Assembly: GCF_901000735.1 (NCBI RefSeq)
Contig: NC_081543.1
Coordinates: 26,555,515-26,619,514, forward strand
DNA from: Corylus avellana
Lineage: Eukaryota > Streptophyta > Magnoliopsida > Fagales > Betulaceae
Direction of reading: 5' to 3'
Length of the DNA stretch: 64,000 bases
The notes under the pieces are model-generated. The model searched no databases, was not told the DNA's origin, and saw nothing but the letters and a program-made list of their open reading frames with translations. The position numbers and the translations under genes are program-made. Each line of letters starts with the position of its first letter. Positions within the stretch are counted from its first letter, which is position 1. Shown in pieces: positions 1 through 9,982 of the stretch.

Positions 1-1146
1 TACTATTAATTATTATTGAGTTATTGATTACCAATATTATTATGCATATTTACATCAAATGTTTGTGCAATAATTCTCTACTTTCTGATGGTCCGACTTG
101 TTTCCTACCAACTAAATTAGTGTCCTGTCGACCCAACTCTTGACCAGCTCACTATTTTGGCTGTGACTGGGATTTTGACTTGATAGCCTTTGTAAGAGTC
201 ATGTTTAATGGGGGGCTGGCGGGCATTTTTTCAATGATTGTCTTGGGACTGTAGATGTCTCACTTTGTTACTTCATTATATTGGAGTTAACATGTATTAG
301 TGGGACTGTTATTGATATATGTTAGAAGTATTGTGGTTAGGAGTTAGCCGATGTATGTTACTCATACCAGTGTTCCCTGGTTCTGCGATCGATCGCAAAA
401 TGTCGAAAACCTACTGGTACTGCGATCAATCGCACTCCAAGTGCGATCGATTGCAGATTATTTTTTTAAAAATTTTTTATGACCATTAGGGTCCACTTTG
501 TGGACGCTAATGGTTAACTATTAGCGTCAACTTTGGTTTGGACGCTAATAGTTAATTTTTTATTTTTTATTTTTTTTTTTTTTATTTTTTATTTTTGAGG
601 ACCATTAGGGTCCACTTTGTGGACGCTAATGGTTAACTATCAGCGTCCACTTTGGTTTGGACGCTGATAGTTAATTTTATTTTATTTTATTTTTATTTTA
701 TTTTTATTTTTTAAAATTTTTGAGGACCATGAGGGTCCACTTTGTGGACGCTAATGGTTAACTATCAGCGTCCACTTTAGTTTGGACGCTAATAGTTATT
801 ATTATTTTTTTTTTTTAAGGACCATTAGGGTCGACAAAGTGGACCCTAATGGTTAACTAAAAGTGGACGCTAATGCTTGCCTATTAGGGTCGACTTTCTC
901 TTCCGTGTACATCATCTTTAGGGTCAAAACATTGTGACTTTTAGGGTCGATAAAGTGGACGCTAAAAGTGATCATTAGGGTCGACTTTTAAGTGGACCCT
1001 GATAATCAAACATTTGATCATTAGGGTCGGACTATTAGCGTCGACACCTTTAGGGTCGAAAAGTCGACGCTGTTGGCAACAGCGTCCACTTTAGGACCTT
1101 TAGGGGCGACTTTGAGTCGCCCCTAAAGACCTAATTTCTTGTAGTG
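1..1146. mobile_element. CACTA (En/Spm) transposon, one end with subterminal repeats
   Basis: The segment ends at 1146 with TTTCTTGTAGTG, the inverse of the CACTACAAGAAA terminus of plant CACTA elements. Next to it (1101-1128) is a palindrome around GGGGCGAC/GTCGCCCC. From about 470 to 1130 the sequence is packed with variants of GTGGACGCTAATGG and TTAGGGTCGAC in both orientations, forming many short hairpins. Dense subterminal repeats of this kind are the transposase-binding region in this superfamily (known). Positions 380-460 carry repeats of a GCGATCGATCGC palindrome; 1-380 has no recognisable coding sequence. The other terminus lies outside the window, so size and autonomy are unknown. 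The 3-bp target duplication cannot be confirmed with one end; ATT follows at 1147. Confidence 0.85.
470..1130. repeat. Palindromic subterminal repeat array of the CACTA element
   Basis: Four imperfect modules of roughly 80-125 bp begin near 480, 597, 720 and 817 and are separated by T/A-rich spacers. Each carries a hairpin around ATTAGGGTCCAC/GTGGACGCTAAT, and the first three carry a second hairpin around AGCGTCCAC/GTGGACGCT-like arms. After about 880 the modules break into single GTCGAC-centred units. Module-level similarity suggests duplication within the element. Confidence 0.8.
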
Positions 1147-1264
1147 ATTAGAGGTTGAAGGTTGTTCATCTACTCCTCCATGCTTACGCATGCAGTGGAG
1201 ATAGTGAATCCAACGATCCTCCAGCCATAGGTTTGATCATGTTTCATCATCCTATCCCACTGTA

Positions 1265-1526
1265 GGGTGTGTTTGTCAAAGGACTTGAAAAATGAAGTGA
1301 ATTAAAACTGTAACAGATTTAATTGATGTGAGAAAAAAAAAAAAGTAAAAATATTTTATATAAAAAAGTAAAAAAAAATTGTTTTGTAGTGATTTTTACA
1401 CTTGAATAGTAATAAAATGTTATTGATGTGATGCAAAAAGTAAAAATATTTGAATTGATTTTGAGAAAAATAGTAAAGACTTTTTTTTTTTTTTTTTTTT
1501 TTTTGAGTCCTTGGCCAAACACACCC
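1265..1526. mobile_element. MITE with GGGTGTGTTTG termini
   Basis: A 262-bp non-coding element begins GGGTGTGTTTGTCAAAGGACT and ends with its near-perfect inverse. TA flanks both sides (1263-1264 and 1527-1528). The interior is A/T-rich with poly-A and poly-T tracts and a repeated AAGTAAAAATATTT motif. The TIR resembles hAT-type MITEs, but the only visible duplication is TA, so the superfamily is uncertain. Confidence 0.7.
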
Positions 1527-1570
1527 TATGTTGATCATTTGCATGTTATTCCAGCATTGCCGCTGGATCA

Positions 1571-1730
1571 AAATGAAGGAGACATATTCTAGAACTTGAC
1601 AACTAATATTGCGGTGAAGAAGTAGTGTGTACTGATGTTGTTGTTAGGTTAAAAAATGAAGGACATATATTCTAGAACTTGACAACTAATATTGCGGTGA
1701 AGAAGTAGTGTGTATTTATGTTGTTAAGTT
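1571..1730 (+). repeat. Tandem duplication, ~80-bp unit
   Basis: Two adjacent copies, starting near 1571 and 1653, share ATTCTAGAACTTGACAACTA and the downstream AATATTGCGGTGAAGAAGTA with only a few changes. No reading frame is maintained. The copy near 8461-8510 has a single diverged version, so the doubling is probably local and later. Confidence 0.8.
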
Positions 1731-2244
1731 AAAACAGTAGTTGCTATCATATTTAAGCCCACTCTTAAGACTTTTATGACATAATCCCCTCAATCATTGC
1801 ACATCTTTCTGACATGATGCTCTTAAAACCTGTCATATTGTACAAATATTTCACCCAACTTTAAGACTTTCTGCCAATGCCTTCTTTGATTCAGCAGAGC
1901 TCCGGGGGAATTATTGATTGGGTCTTTTATTTTTTTTGTTTATTTTTAATTCAGATAAGAATAAAAAAGACCCTCTTTTATAACATTTTCTTTGTTTCCT
2001 TAGAAAGAAAGAAAAGAAGTGTAATATGGAGATTGAGTTTTTTTTTTTTTTAATTTTTAATTTTTTAATTTAATAAGGGAAACGGCTACGGGGGAGATTG
2101 AGTTAATTGGCATTAAACATGGCGTTTGGATCGCAAAATCTAACGTTCCTAATTTTGGCATTTACATTCTCAATTAAGAAGCTTGAGAATTTGGATTTTC
2201 AAGAATATGATGAGAAATTCTTTTTTTTTTTTTTTTGACATATA
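1731..2244. other. Intergenic, AT-rich
   Basis: I see only poly-A/T tracts (2037-2051, 2221-2236) and no coding sequence, RNA gene or transposon terminus. Confidence 0.5.
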
Positions 2245-2730
2245 TTATAATGAAAAATGCCAAGTATTCTCTTGGTACTCTATTGGTCCTAGGTGGATAT
2301 TATTTTTTAAAAATTAAGTGAATTTTTTTAAAAAATAATATCCACATAAGATCATAAAGATACAAGGAATGCACCTAACATTCTCCTATTATGATCGTTA
2401 CTTTAGAAGATTGCGGGTTTTGAAATAGATAATGGATGAAAATGGCTTTTCTTGGTGAAATTTTAGACAATATATAATACTATCTAGATTGTACGTAGAA
2501 CAAAATAACAAAGTAAAAGTTGTAACTTTATTTGGGGATTTCTATATGAAATATTTATTTAAGAAAATGCTAGGTGTTTTTTTGTGTTCTCCTAATTTTA
2601 GGTGAATATTATTTTCTAAGAGAACAAAAAAGAAACTGCTCATTATTTATTTCACTTAATTTTTAAAAAGTAATATCAACTTTAGATCGGGAGAACACCG
2701 TAAAAACATTAGGAAATCACCTATCATTTT
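2245..2730. mobile_element. Two related MITE-like inverted repeats
   Basis: Copy one (about 2245-2392) folds on GGTGGATATTATTTTTTAAA and its inverse AAAAAATAATATCCAC near 2331-2346. Copy two (about 2563-2730) has the diverged ends AAATGCTAGGTG and its inverse near 2708-2728, with the same ATATTATTTT core. The two look like separate insertions of one family. Boundaries and target duplications are not certain. Confidence 0.55.
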
Positions 2731-2976
2731 TCATTTATTTAAACATAAATGGACTCAAAGGGCAACAATTGAGCAGGTGTATACCACTATATATAACTTC
2801 AATAAATAAATACTATATATATCAAATTAAATGACGGGATTTTGAATATTGAAGTCTTGTCCCCTTGTCCTTTTGTTTTCTTATCCATTGCCTTCTTTAA
2901 GTATTTATAGCTTTAATGTTTTTGATAATTTGAAAATAAAAACAAAAGGAAAAAGGAAAAAACTTTAACAAACAAA

Positions 2977-5522
2977 GCCTGTACGACCTCTTTACAAACA
3001 GGTTATAAGTGGGTTATAGAGATTCTACAAAATAATCCTGATAGGTGTAAACAAAATTTTAGAATGGAAATACACGTATTCAATTTAGGGGTGGCAAAAA
3101 GGGTACCTGACACGACCCGCGGGTACCCATTACACGATTAGCCTATATATAGACACGACCCGTTTATCTAAACAGGTAATCGGGTTTGACACGATTATAA
3201 CACGAAAATAACTGGGTAACTCGACAGGACCCGTTTTTCCAGTTTAAAATAACCGGGTCTAATCGGCTCGACCCGTTAAAACCCTAAACTCTAATTTTTT
3301 TATTTTTTTATTTTTAAAAAAAAAATTGTAATAATAATTCATCAATACAGTCAATGCAAAAAATTGAGTTCCAAGATATTAAAGGCTTTAATAAAGGATA
3401 AGAAAAAAAAAATGAAGAAAGTGACCGTAATTGTACTCCAAAAGAAATTACTAAACTCATAATTTCACCTAAACTTAAAACAAGCAAGCGTATTGACTAA
3501 GTTCATTTATTAAAATAATTTTTAGTATAAAGAAATTTAATTTTGCTCAAATTACATTCCATTAAAAAAGAATTATGTATATTTCAACACAAAATATGAT
3601 ATCTGTAATCTGTTGAAATTAATTGTCTCATAACAGAGGTAAATTTTGCAAATCATTTGAAAAAAATAATAATAATAAGGGCAAAAAGAAAGAAGAATGT
3701 TTTTAAATTAAAATCATTTAATTAAATATTTAAATATAAAAAAGGCCCTACCTAAATTTCTTTGTCTTAGGCCTCAAAATCTATTAAGTTGGAACTACTC
3801 GAGGGGTTGGCTTGGTTACTAGTAAGCTACTTGGCCCTCATCGATACCTCATAAAGCATAAAGTCTAAGTAAAGACAAAACTAAAATTTTTATTTCAAAA
3901 TGACCAAAATATGAATGAGGGGTAAAATGTGTCAACATTTCCATCATAGCAATATAGAAAAAGATAATAAAAAAATGCTAACAAAAACAAAATAATAAAG
4001 AAAAAATAAACAAAACTCAAAACTACATCATTATTAGATTAATTACAAATTAGGTTCTCATAGGCCATCATGCCCAATGTTGTCCACTTGAAGTCTTGAA
4101 GGATCCACGATCCATCCCATGTAATAAAATATATGAATTATGAAACACTACAAATATGCTCATTTTTTGACTTCCTTTTCTTTTTCTGTTTTTTTTTTTT
4201 TTTTTTAATCGGGTCTGGTGGGTACCTGTTAGACTCGGTTAGTACCCGCCAGACCAGAACAGTTACCGGGTCTAACGGGTACCCACCAAACTCGAACAGT
4301 AATCGTATCTGGCGAGTCGACCCACCAGACACAAAATTATCCGGGTCTTAAACAGATAGACCCGAACCCGATAAGGCCAAACCTAATATCTTTTTTCGTG
4401 TCGGGTTTACAAGTCGTGTCAAAATTGCCAGCCCTATTCATTTACTTGTGTAAAGAGTTGAAAGAAAGATATCATTTACGAAGTACTGGGAACATAACTG
4501 TTGAAGAGTTGGTGACTACTTTTTTGAATATTTTAGGCCATGAATTTGGGAATAGAATAGTGCAAGAAAAGTTTCAACATTCAGGAGAAACAATTAGTAG
4601 ACATTTTACTCGTGTTTTAATGGTTGTTTCAAGAAATGCAATTGACATTATTAATCCCATTGATAGGGAGTTTAGGGATGTTTCAAGCTAAATTCGTAAT
4701 GATGAGCGGTATTGGTCATACTTAAAGATTGTATTGGAGCTATTGAAGGAATCCATGTGCTAGTTAAAATTTCTCCATCAAAACAAATACCATATATTGG
4801 TCGAAAAGGGATTCCTACTCAGAATGTTATGGCTGTTTGTGATTTTCATGTGTGTTTCACCTTTGTTTGGGCTGGATGGGAAAGTACTGCACATGATACA
4901 CGCATTTCTTTGAAAGCTATTCGAATGGAAGAATTGCGATTTCCACACCCATCTAGATGTTTGTATTTAATAAAAAAAACAACAATTATGAATTATACAT
5001 TAAAAAAATACACTTTTTAATATTTTTATGACCATTATTCGTATATTTTTTGTAGGCAAGTATTACTTGGTAGACGTAGGATATCTTCACATGAAGGGAT
5101 CGATATATGGATCCATACAAAGGGGAACAATATCATCTACTAGACCTTTGTCGCAGAAGCGAACCGAGGGGCATGCATGAAATCTTTAATCATGCACATT
5201 CATCACTTAGATGTACTATTGAAAGAACATTAGAGTTTGGAAAAATAAGTGGAAGTTATTGCATTGCATGCTGAGTTTTTCTTATGATAAACAAGTGAAA
5301 ATTGTAGTGGCGTCTATAGCTCTTCATAATTTCATTAGGAAGCATGCAATAAAGGATACTGAGTTTCAATCATATGATGATGATGAGGATTTACTACCTA
5401 CTAACAGTATAGGCGATGACGAAGCACAAGATGAGTCAAACATACAACAATTAGAGACATCCAATCAAAATTCTATGAATATTGAGCGTGATCATATTGC
5501 TAATCTACTTATGACCCGTTAA
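2977..5522 (+). pseudogene. PIF/Harbinger transposase pseudogene, split by a hAT insertion
   Basis: Translated pieces match the HARBI1-like DDE transposase of plant PIF/Harbinger elements. Part 1 (2977-3084) reads YKWVIEILQNNPDRC then RMEIHVF. Part 2 (4437-4691) continues in the same frame with IYLCKELKERYHL and NITVEELV. A stop at 4690-4692 and a frameshift near 4723 follow. Part 3 (to about 4960) carries DCIGAIEGIHV, YIGRKG, TQNVMAVCDF and AHDTRI. Near 5054 GKYYLVDVGY resumes in another frame, and 5259-5522 holds the C-terminal SIALHNFIRKHA. In the family the first catalytic Asp lies in the GAIDG-type motif; here that residue is Glu. With stops, shifts, this substitution and a 1.35-kb insertion it cannot make active enzyme. 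The segment near 4970-5053 may be a degraded intron. Confidence 0.85.
3086..4435. mobile_element. Non-autonomous hAT-like element
   Basis: The termini are TAGGGGTGGCAA and TTGCCAGCCCT, an 11-bp inverted pair with one mismatch and typical of hAT. The flanking 8-mers ATTCAATT (3078-3085) and ATTCATTT (4436-4443) match at 7 of 8, which fits an 8-bp target duplication. Both subterminal zones (3100-3290, 4205-4430) are full of CGGGT/ACCCG motifs (GACACGACCCG, CGGGTACCC); the centre is AT-rich and has no transposase frame. It sits inside the Harbinger transposase frame, so it is younger than that element. Confidence 0.85.
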
Positions 5523-5841
5523 ATTTTTTTTTATTTTGTTCTGTTATAAACTATTTAAAATGTTGTAAGGATCTCTCCTTGAATGTTTTCCTTTTTATGT
5601 GTTAAATATTTTGAAGTGTTGCGATTGCTGCTTTTAAAATATTATATATTTTTATTTTAATGATATAAGTGTGTTTATTATTGCACATTCATATTTCTTT
5701 ATTTCTTTTTATTATTATTATGGTTTTGTATTTAAATTTTATTTATAGAGTAGAGCCTATACATGTTTTGACGTTTTGTTCAAAATAAGTACAAAAAGAA
5801 AGAAAGAAAATGTTGACGTTTTGTTACATAAACCATTACAA

Positions 5842-5879
<38 letters not shown>
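5842..5879. repeat. (AAT)n microsatellite
   Basis: About twelve consecutive AAT units. Confidence 0.97.
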
Positions 5880-6024
5880 GTTAACATTAACTATTTTTAT
5901 ATAAAAAGGTTGCTATAAAATGAAAAAAAAAAAAAAAAAAAAATTAGATGTCTTTTATTGTTATTTTTGTAACTAAAAGCACTTTTGTAGTTTTGTTACC
6001 AAACATAGATAACTTAAAAAAATT

Positions 6025-6370
6025 AGGAAAATCTATTTTACCCCCTGAAATTTCAGGAGTTTTTCAATTTGAACCCCAAAGTTTAAAAATTGGCAATATA
6101 CCCCCCTAATGTTTCAAAAATTTTCAATTTAAACTTTCAGTTACTAATTTCCGTTAAATTGGACGAATTTTTTTTTTTTTTTTTTTAAAAAAAAGCCTGA
6201 GGATAATTACGTAATTTCATAGATTTCCGTCAAATTTGACAGAAATTAGTAACGAAAGGTTTAAATTGAAAAATTTTGAAACATTAGGGGGACACATTGC
6301 CAATTTTTAAACTTCGGGGTTCAAATTAAAAAACTCCTGAAATTTCAGGGGGTAAAGTAGATTTTTCCCT
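6025..6370. mobile_element. Mutator-like fold-back MITE
   Basis: This 346-bp element is almost entirely a hairpin. The left arm starts AGGAAAATCTATTTTACCCC and the right arm is its inverse, ending GTAGATTTTTCCCT. Complementarity runs about 140 bp per arm, broken by a T/A-rich centre near 6168-6195. Flanks AAAAAAATT (6016-6024) and AAAAAAATC (6371-6379) match at 8 of 9, which fits the 9-bp duplication of Mutator-like elements. It has no coding capacity. Confidence 0.85.
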
Positions 6371-6503
6371 AAAAAAATCACTTAAGACATGCAATTATCA
6401 AACATGTAAACAGCTTTTTAATAGTAGCACTTTTGACAAAAGCTCACAAACAAAAACTCTATATCCAAAAGCTCTATTCGTCACCGCAATTCCATAGAGG
6501 CTC

Positions 6504-8129
6504 TTAATCATTCTCTTTAATTTCTCACTAATTTTTTCTCTTATATAGTTGGTATAACCACTTTATTCGTTGGTACTATTACTCTTTTAAGGCACTGTAT
6601 TAATTACTGATGATATTTAACTCTTCAATCATGCCCTATTAGTTTTGAAATTTTAATGCTCCTCAACCAAGATATCCTTGCCCGAAAGCTATTTTCTTCA
6701 CTGTATTTAATAAACTGTTTTCTTCTTTTTTTTTCTTTTTTCTTTTTGCATTTTGTTTACCGTTGGCATAACTGTACATCTTAATTCATGAATTATTGAA
6801 GGGATATCTATAAAATAAAAAATAAATAAAAACTTATTGAAGGGTCAAAGTTATAAATTTACTTTCCTAAGACCCTATATTGTTACTTTCTTATACCTAA
6901 ATAATGTAACGTAGAGTAATGTTATTTTTCATATTTAGTTATCACATTTATTATATATTTATTTATGTGACGTGTTTTAAGTAGCTTCTCATGTCAGCCA
7001 TTTAAAAATAAATAAATAAAAAACCACTTAAAACATACCAGGTTAACAGGTGTGAAATGAGTGTTAAAAGTGACATTATTCTTGTACCATGCATATTATA
7101 TTATAAACATAAATTTTCTACAAATCAACCTCTAAAAATAGAAAATTTATGTCGTTATATTTTTGTACATAAGTATCAAAATATAGGAATAAGAGTATTG
7201 TTGTTCAGTAGCACTCAATTGCTTATGGCTATCCACCTTGAAATTATATGTCCATTTTTTTTTAATTTTTTTTTTGAGTGTATTAACCAGAGCTCCATTG
7301 CTTTTGGTTCTTAAAGTATTAATTAAATTATTTTTTTATTAGCTTAAATTTTTAATAATTTTACAAGTCTTATAGGATACTCAATGAGAAGTAATTTATA
7401 AGTGTTAACAATATTCAATTCTGCTTGTTTTTCTACGACAATAAACTTAGCTAATTATTCTAAGGCACCGTTTGTTTTAGCGTATAATATTTTATGAAAA
7501 AAAAAATTTCTTAGTTTGTTTTGAGTGTTTGACACGGTGTAAAAATATTTGTCAACTTGAAAATATTTTTAGTTGACTAAGAAAAATAGCTTCTCATCTT
7601 CTAAAATGGTTCACGATTTTTTAGTAGTGGTTCACAAGACGTAAAACGATTTACACTTTTCATCTACGTAAACTATTTCCGTCACGCTCCTACAGTTCTG
7701 AACAAGCAATTCTACTAAAAAGAGCCCTATGAGGCCTACTTGCCTGAAGTAGGATCTTCTCCAATTTATTTAAATTGAAGAATATCTAATTATTTATAGT
7801 AAAAAAAATATTTTTTTACTATTTAAAAAGTGAAAAGATAAAAATACATTTTTAATATAATTAACTTGAGTACTCTTCTATTTATTAATGGAAGAACCGA
7901 AGATTGAGATTTTGTTCCAATCTGACCTCTTAGGCTACCTTACCAACCAAAAAATAGTGCCACATAAGAGTCCCCTCATAATTGCATTTATGTCAGATAG
8001 GCAATTGCAATATATCTCACCTACTTTTGTAGGCTTTTTTTCTTCCTCTTCCACTCCTCTTCGCCGCCACTCTGTCTCTCTCATCTCTACCTTCAACCAG
8101 TTGTCAGAGAATTACAAGGTGGTACTATG
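6504..8129. other. Intergenic, with one possible hAT-like fragment near 7466-7690
   Basis: No gene is recognisable. Near 7466 the sequence CACCGTTTGTTTTAGCGTA, followed by stretches rich in AAAATATTT, resembles the terminus at 9983 and the one entering at 63939. A CTACGTAAACTATTTCCGTC stretch near 7662-7681 could be its other end. Short frames at 7057-7314 and 7888-8136 show no family resemblance. Confidence 0.4.
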
Positions 8130-8570
8130 TGGTTGAAATTTGGAGGGGGGCTCAAGTGGTTCAACCACTCCTCCATGCATACGCGGTGGAGTTAGTGGAG
8201 CCAACTGTCCAGGCTACGTATGATGTTGCATGATATGATCATCCAAGATCCCCACGACCTTGTCTCAATGGGCCATGATTTGCACCCCCACGACAATATT
8301 TATTTAGCCCCTGCATATTATTTCAAAGAAGTAGCACAATTTTCAAAATTCATACAAAAACATATGCATATTTATCAAAACAAAAATCTTTCTTTTTTTG
8401 TTTTTTTTTTGGATGAATTTCGAAAAATATGCTGTTCTAGAAACCTAGTACTTATTTTTCTGATTAATCTAGAAACCCTAGCACTTAACAACCAATATTG
8501 CGGTGACCAACGTACTGCCTATCATATTTATTATTTATGCTCACTTTATGACTTTCTCAAACTTGTTACG
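8130..8570 (+). repeat. Second copy of the diverged segment at 1150-1830
   Basis: It carries the same ordered patches as the upstream copy, without the MITE and without the local tandem doubling. An open frame at 8220-8597 has no recognisable domain and crosses the repeated DNA, so I do not call it a gene. Confidence 0.4.
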
Positions 8571-8722
8571 TACCATGAATTTACAATAAGTCAATAGAAG
8601 TTATTATAGCTTGTACGAACACTGGTAGATCCCAATAGGGTTTTGCATGTTCCCCCGTTGCAGTACTGCTCATTTTGGCAAAGATAATTGAGCAAGTATG
8701 ATACAATTATCTTCTTTGATTC

Positions 8723-8723
<1 letters not shown>

Positions 8724-8770
<47 letters not shown>
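8724..8770. repeat. (TA)n(GA)n compound microsatellite
   Basis: About nine TA units run directly into about fourteen GA units. Confidence 0.97.
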
Positions 8771-8773
<3 letters not shown>

Positions 8774-9479
8774 CAGAAGTTTCATACCCATGTGAAATTT
8801 CATAAGAAAAAAATAAAAAAATAAAAGATGGAAGTAAACAAGTAATTCATAGTCAAATTACTATTCAACTATTCGTGAATAATATCGTCCGATTCAATTG
8901 AAGTTTTAGAAATTCAAGTTTTGTGTTCCCCTAATAAGAAAAGACAAAAGTAAACAATGTCTCCTAATCATAAGTGACTATTCATGAACAGTACCTGCCA
9001 AATTACTATTCATTGTCCTAGAGCCGAGAGCTCTGATGACATTATATATAATGTTTCATGTACCATGTCGGGTAAATTAATTGATTTGGGTTACATGTTT
9101 CATGTACCATTTGTATTATAGAGACTGTATTTGGATAGTAGAATCTAACATTTTCTCTAGCATTTGTATTTTCAGAAATGAGACTACTCCCACGTTTGGA
9201 AATGATTATAAATCTAATAGCACTTTTGAGAATATGAGATTCTCATGTTTGGCTTACTCCTGAACATCATGTGGGAATTATTTATTTTGGGATGATCCTT
9301 TGCATTCTCCTCTTGAAGGCTTGGAACCCAAGCAAGTAGTAGTACTACTACTCAAAGTAGAACATTATCATTTTCTCTATCCATCTCGACTCTTTGAATT
9401 TGCTTCCAACTCAAAAGACTTCTCCCCCAACTACTTGATGAGCCAATAACTTCTAGATTATGGCCTCACTCTAGCTGCT
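8771..9479. other. Intergenic, nothing recognised
   Basis: Unique-looking AT-rich DNA. I see no gene or element terminus. Confidence 0.4.
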
Positions 9480-9870
9480 CTATCTCCTTTGTCAGTTTGG
9501 CTTTTGCAACGGTTGGGTCAGGAATTATTGAGACCCAGTCAAGTACAAGACCTATTATTACTAAGGCCCAAGAGGGGCCAAGCGGCCTACTTCAAGCCCA
9601 TGGAAAGCCCTGTAGCTGAAGAGGCCCATGAGGGGCCCAAGATGACCTATAAGGTCCCCTAGCGCCCCTTATTCTCCAATGTAATTAAGAACAACATTTA
9701 CTCACCCTCTACATAGAAACGAGAGAGCTCCTTCTTAGAGAAGGAGCTCTCTCACATAGCATCTCCTCTAAATTCTCTTATTATAGCTCAGAAACACTAA
9801 TTTGAGCGTTGGAGTGCCTCTAGTCCTCTGCTGACGACTGGTTTAGTAGAAGGTTTAGCCCATATGTGTG
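9480..9870 (+). mobile_element. LTR-retrotransposon-like fragment
   Basis: The composition is GC-rich for this window. It has repeated AGGCCCA-type motifs, a 29-bp perfect palindrome centred on GAAGGAGCTC/GAGCTCCTTC arms (9721-9751), and a tail reading TTGAGCGTTGGAGTGCCT that resembles the 3' ends of many plant gypsy-type LTRs. I could not locate TG/CA termini or a target duplication, so it is a truncated LTR or a relative. Confidence 0.45.
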
Positions 9871-9982
9871 GATGAAGGTCTTGAAGATACGCCAGAGAAA
9901 AGAGGGTGTTGAGTAGGATTGCAGTCAAGGTATTTTCCATTCTAACAAATATATAGCTAAATTGGTAGCATTTACACAATCA

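Larger units (their letters stand above)
1150..1830 (+). repeat. Diverged segment also found at 8130-8570
   Basis: Patches here recur in the same order about 7 kb downstream: CACTCCTCCATGC-like near 1171 and 8168, AATATTGCGGTGA near 1606 and 8494, and CTATCATATTTA near 1745 and 8519. Sequence between patches is too diverged to align by eye. This may be an old segmental duplication or two copies of an unrecognised repeat; no coding sequence is apparent. Confidence 0.4.
5523..6503. mobile_element. 3' part of the Harbinger element
   Basis: Downstream of the transposase the DNA is AT-rich and noncoding. Around 5970-6500 it has motifs such as AAAAGTGCTTTT-like inverse arms and ends CCATAGAGGCTC|TTA at 6503. 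GAGCC-type termini with a TTA target are typical of PIF/Harbinger, so 6503 is my inferred right end. I did not find a matching left terminus. The Mutator-like MITE at 6025-6370 is inserted within it. Confidence 0.45.

Noticed and set aside
470..1130. CRISPR-like array
   Set aside because: Units are palindromic, variable and of unequal spacing, without unique spacers of constant size. The context is a eukaryotic CACTA terminus.
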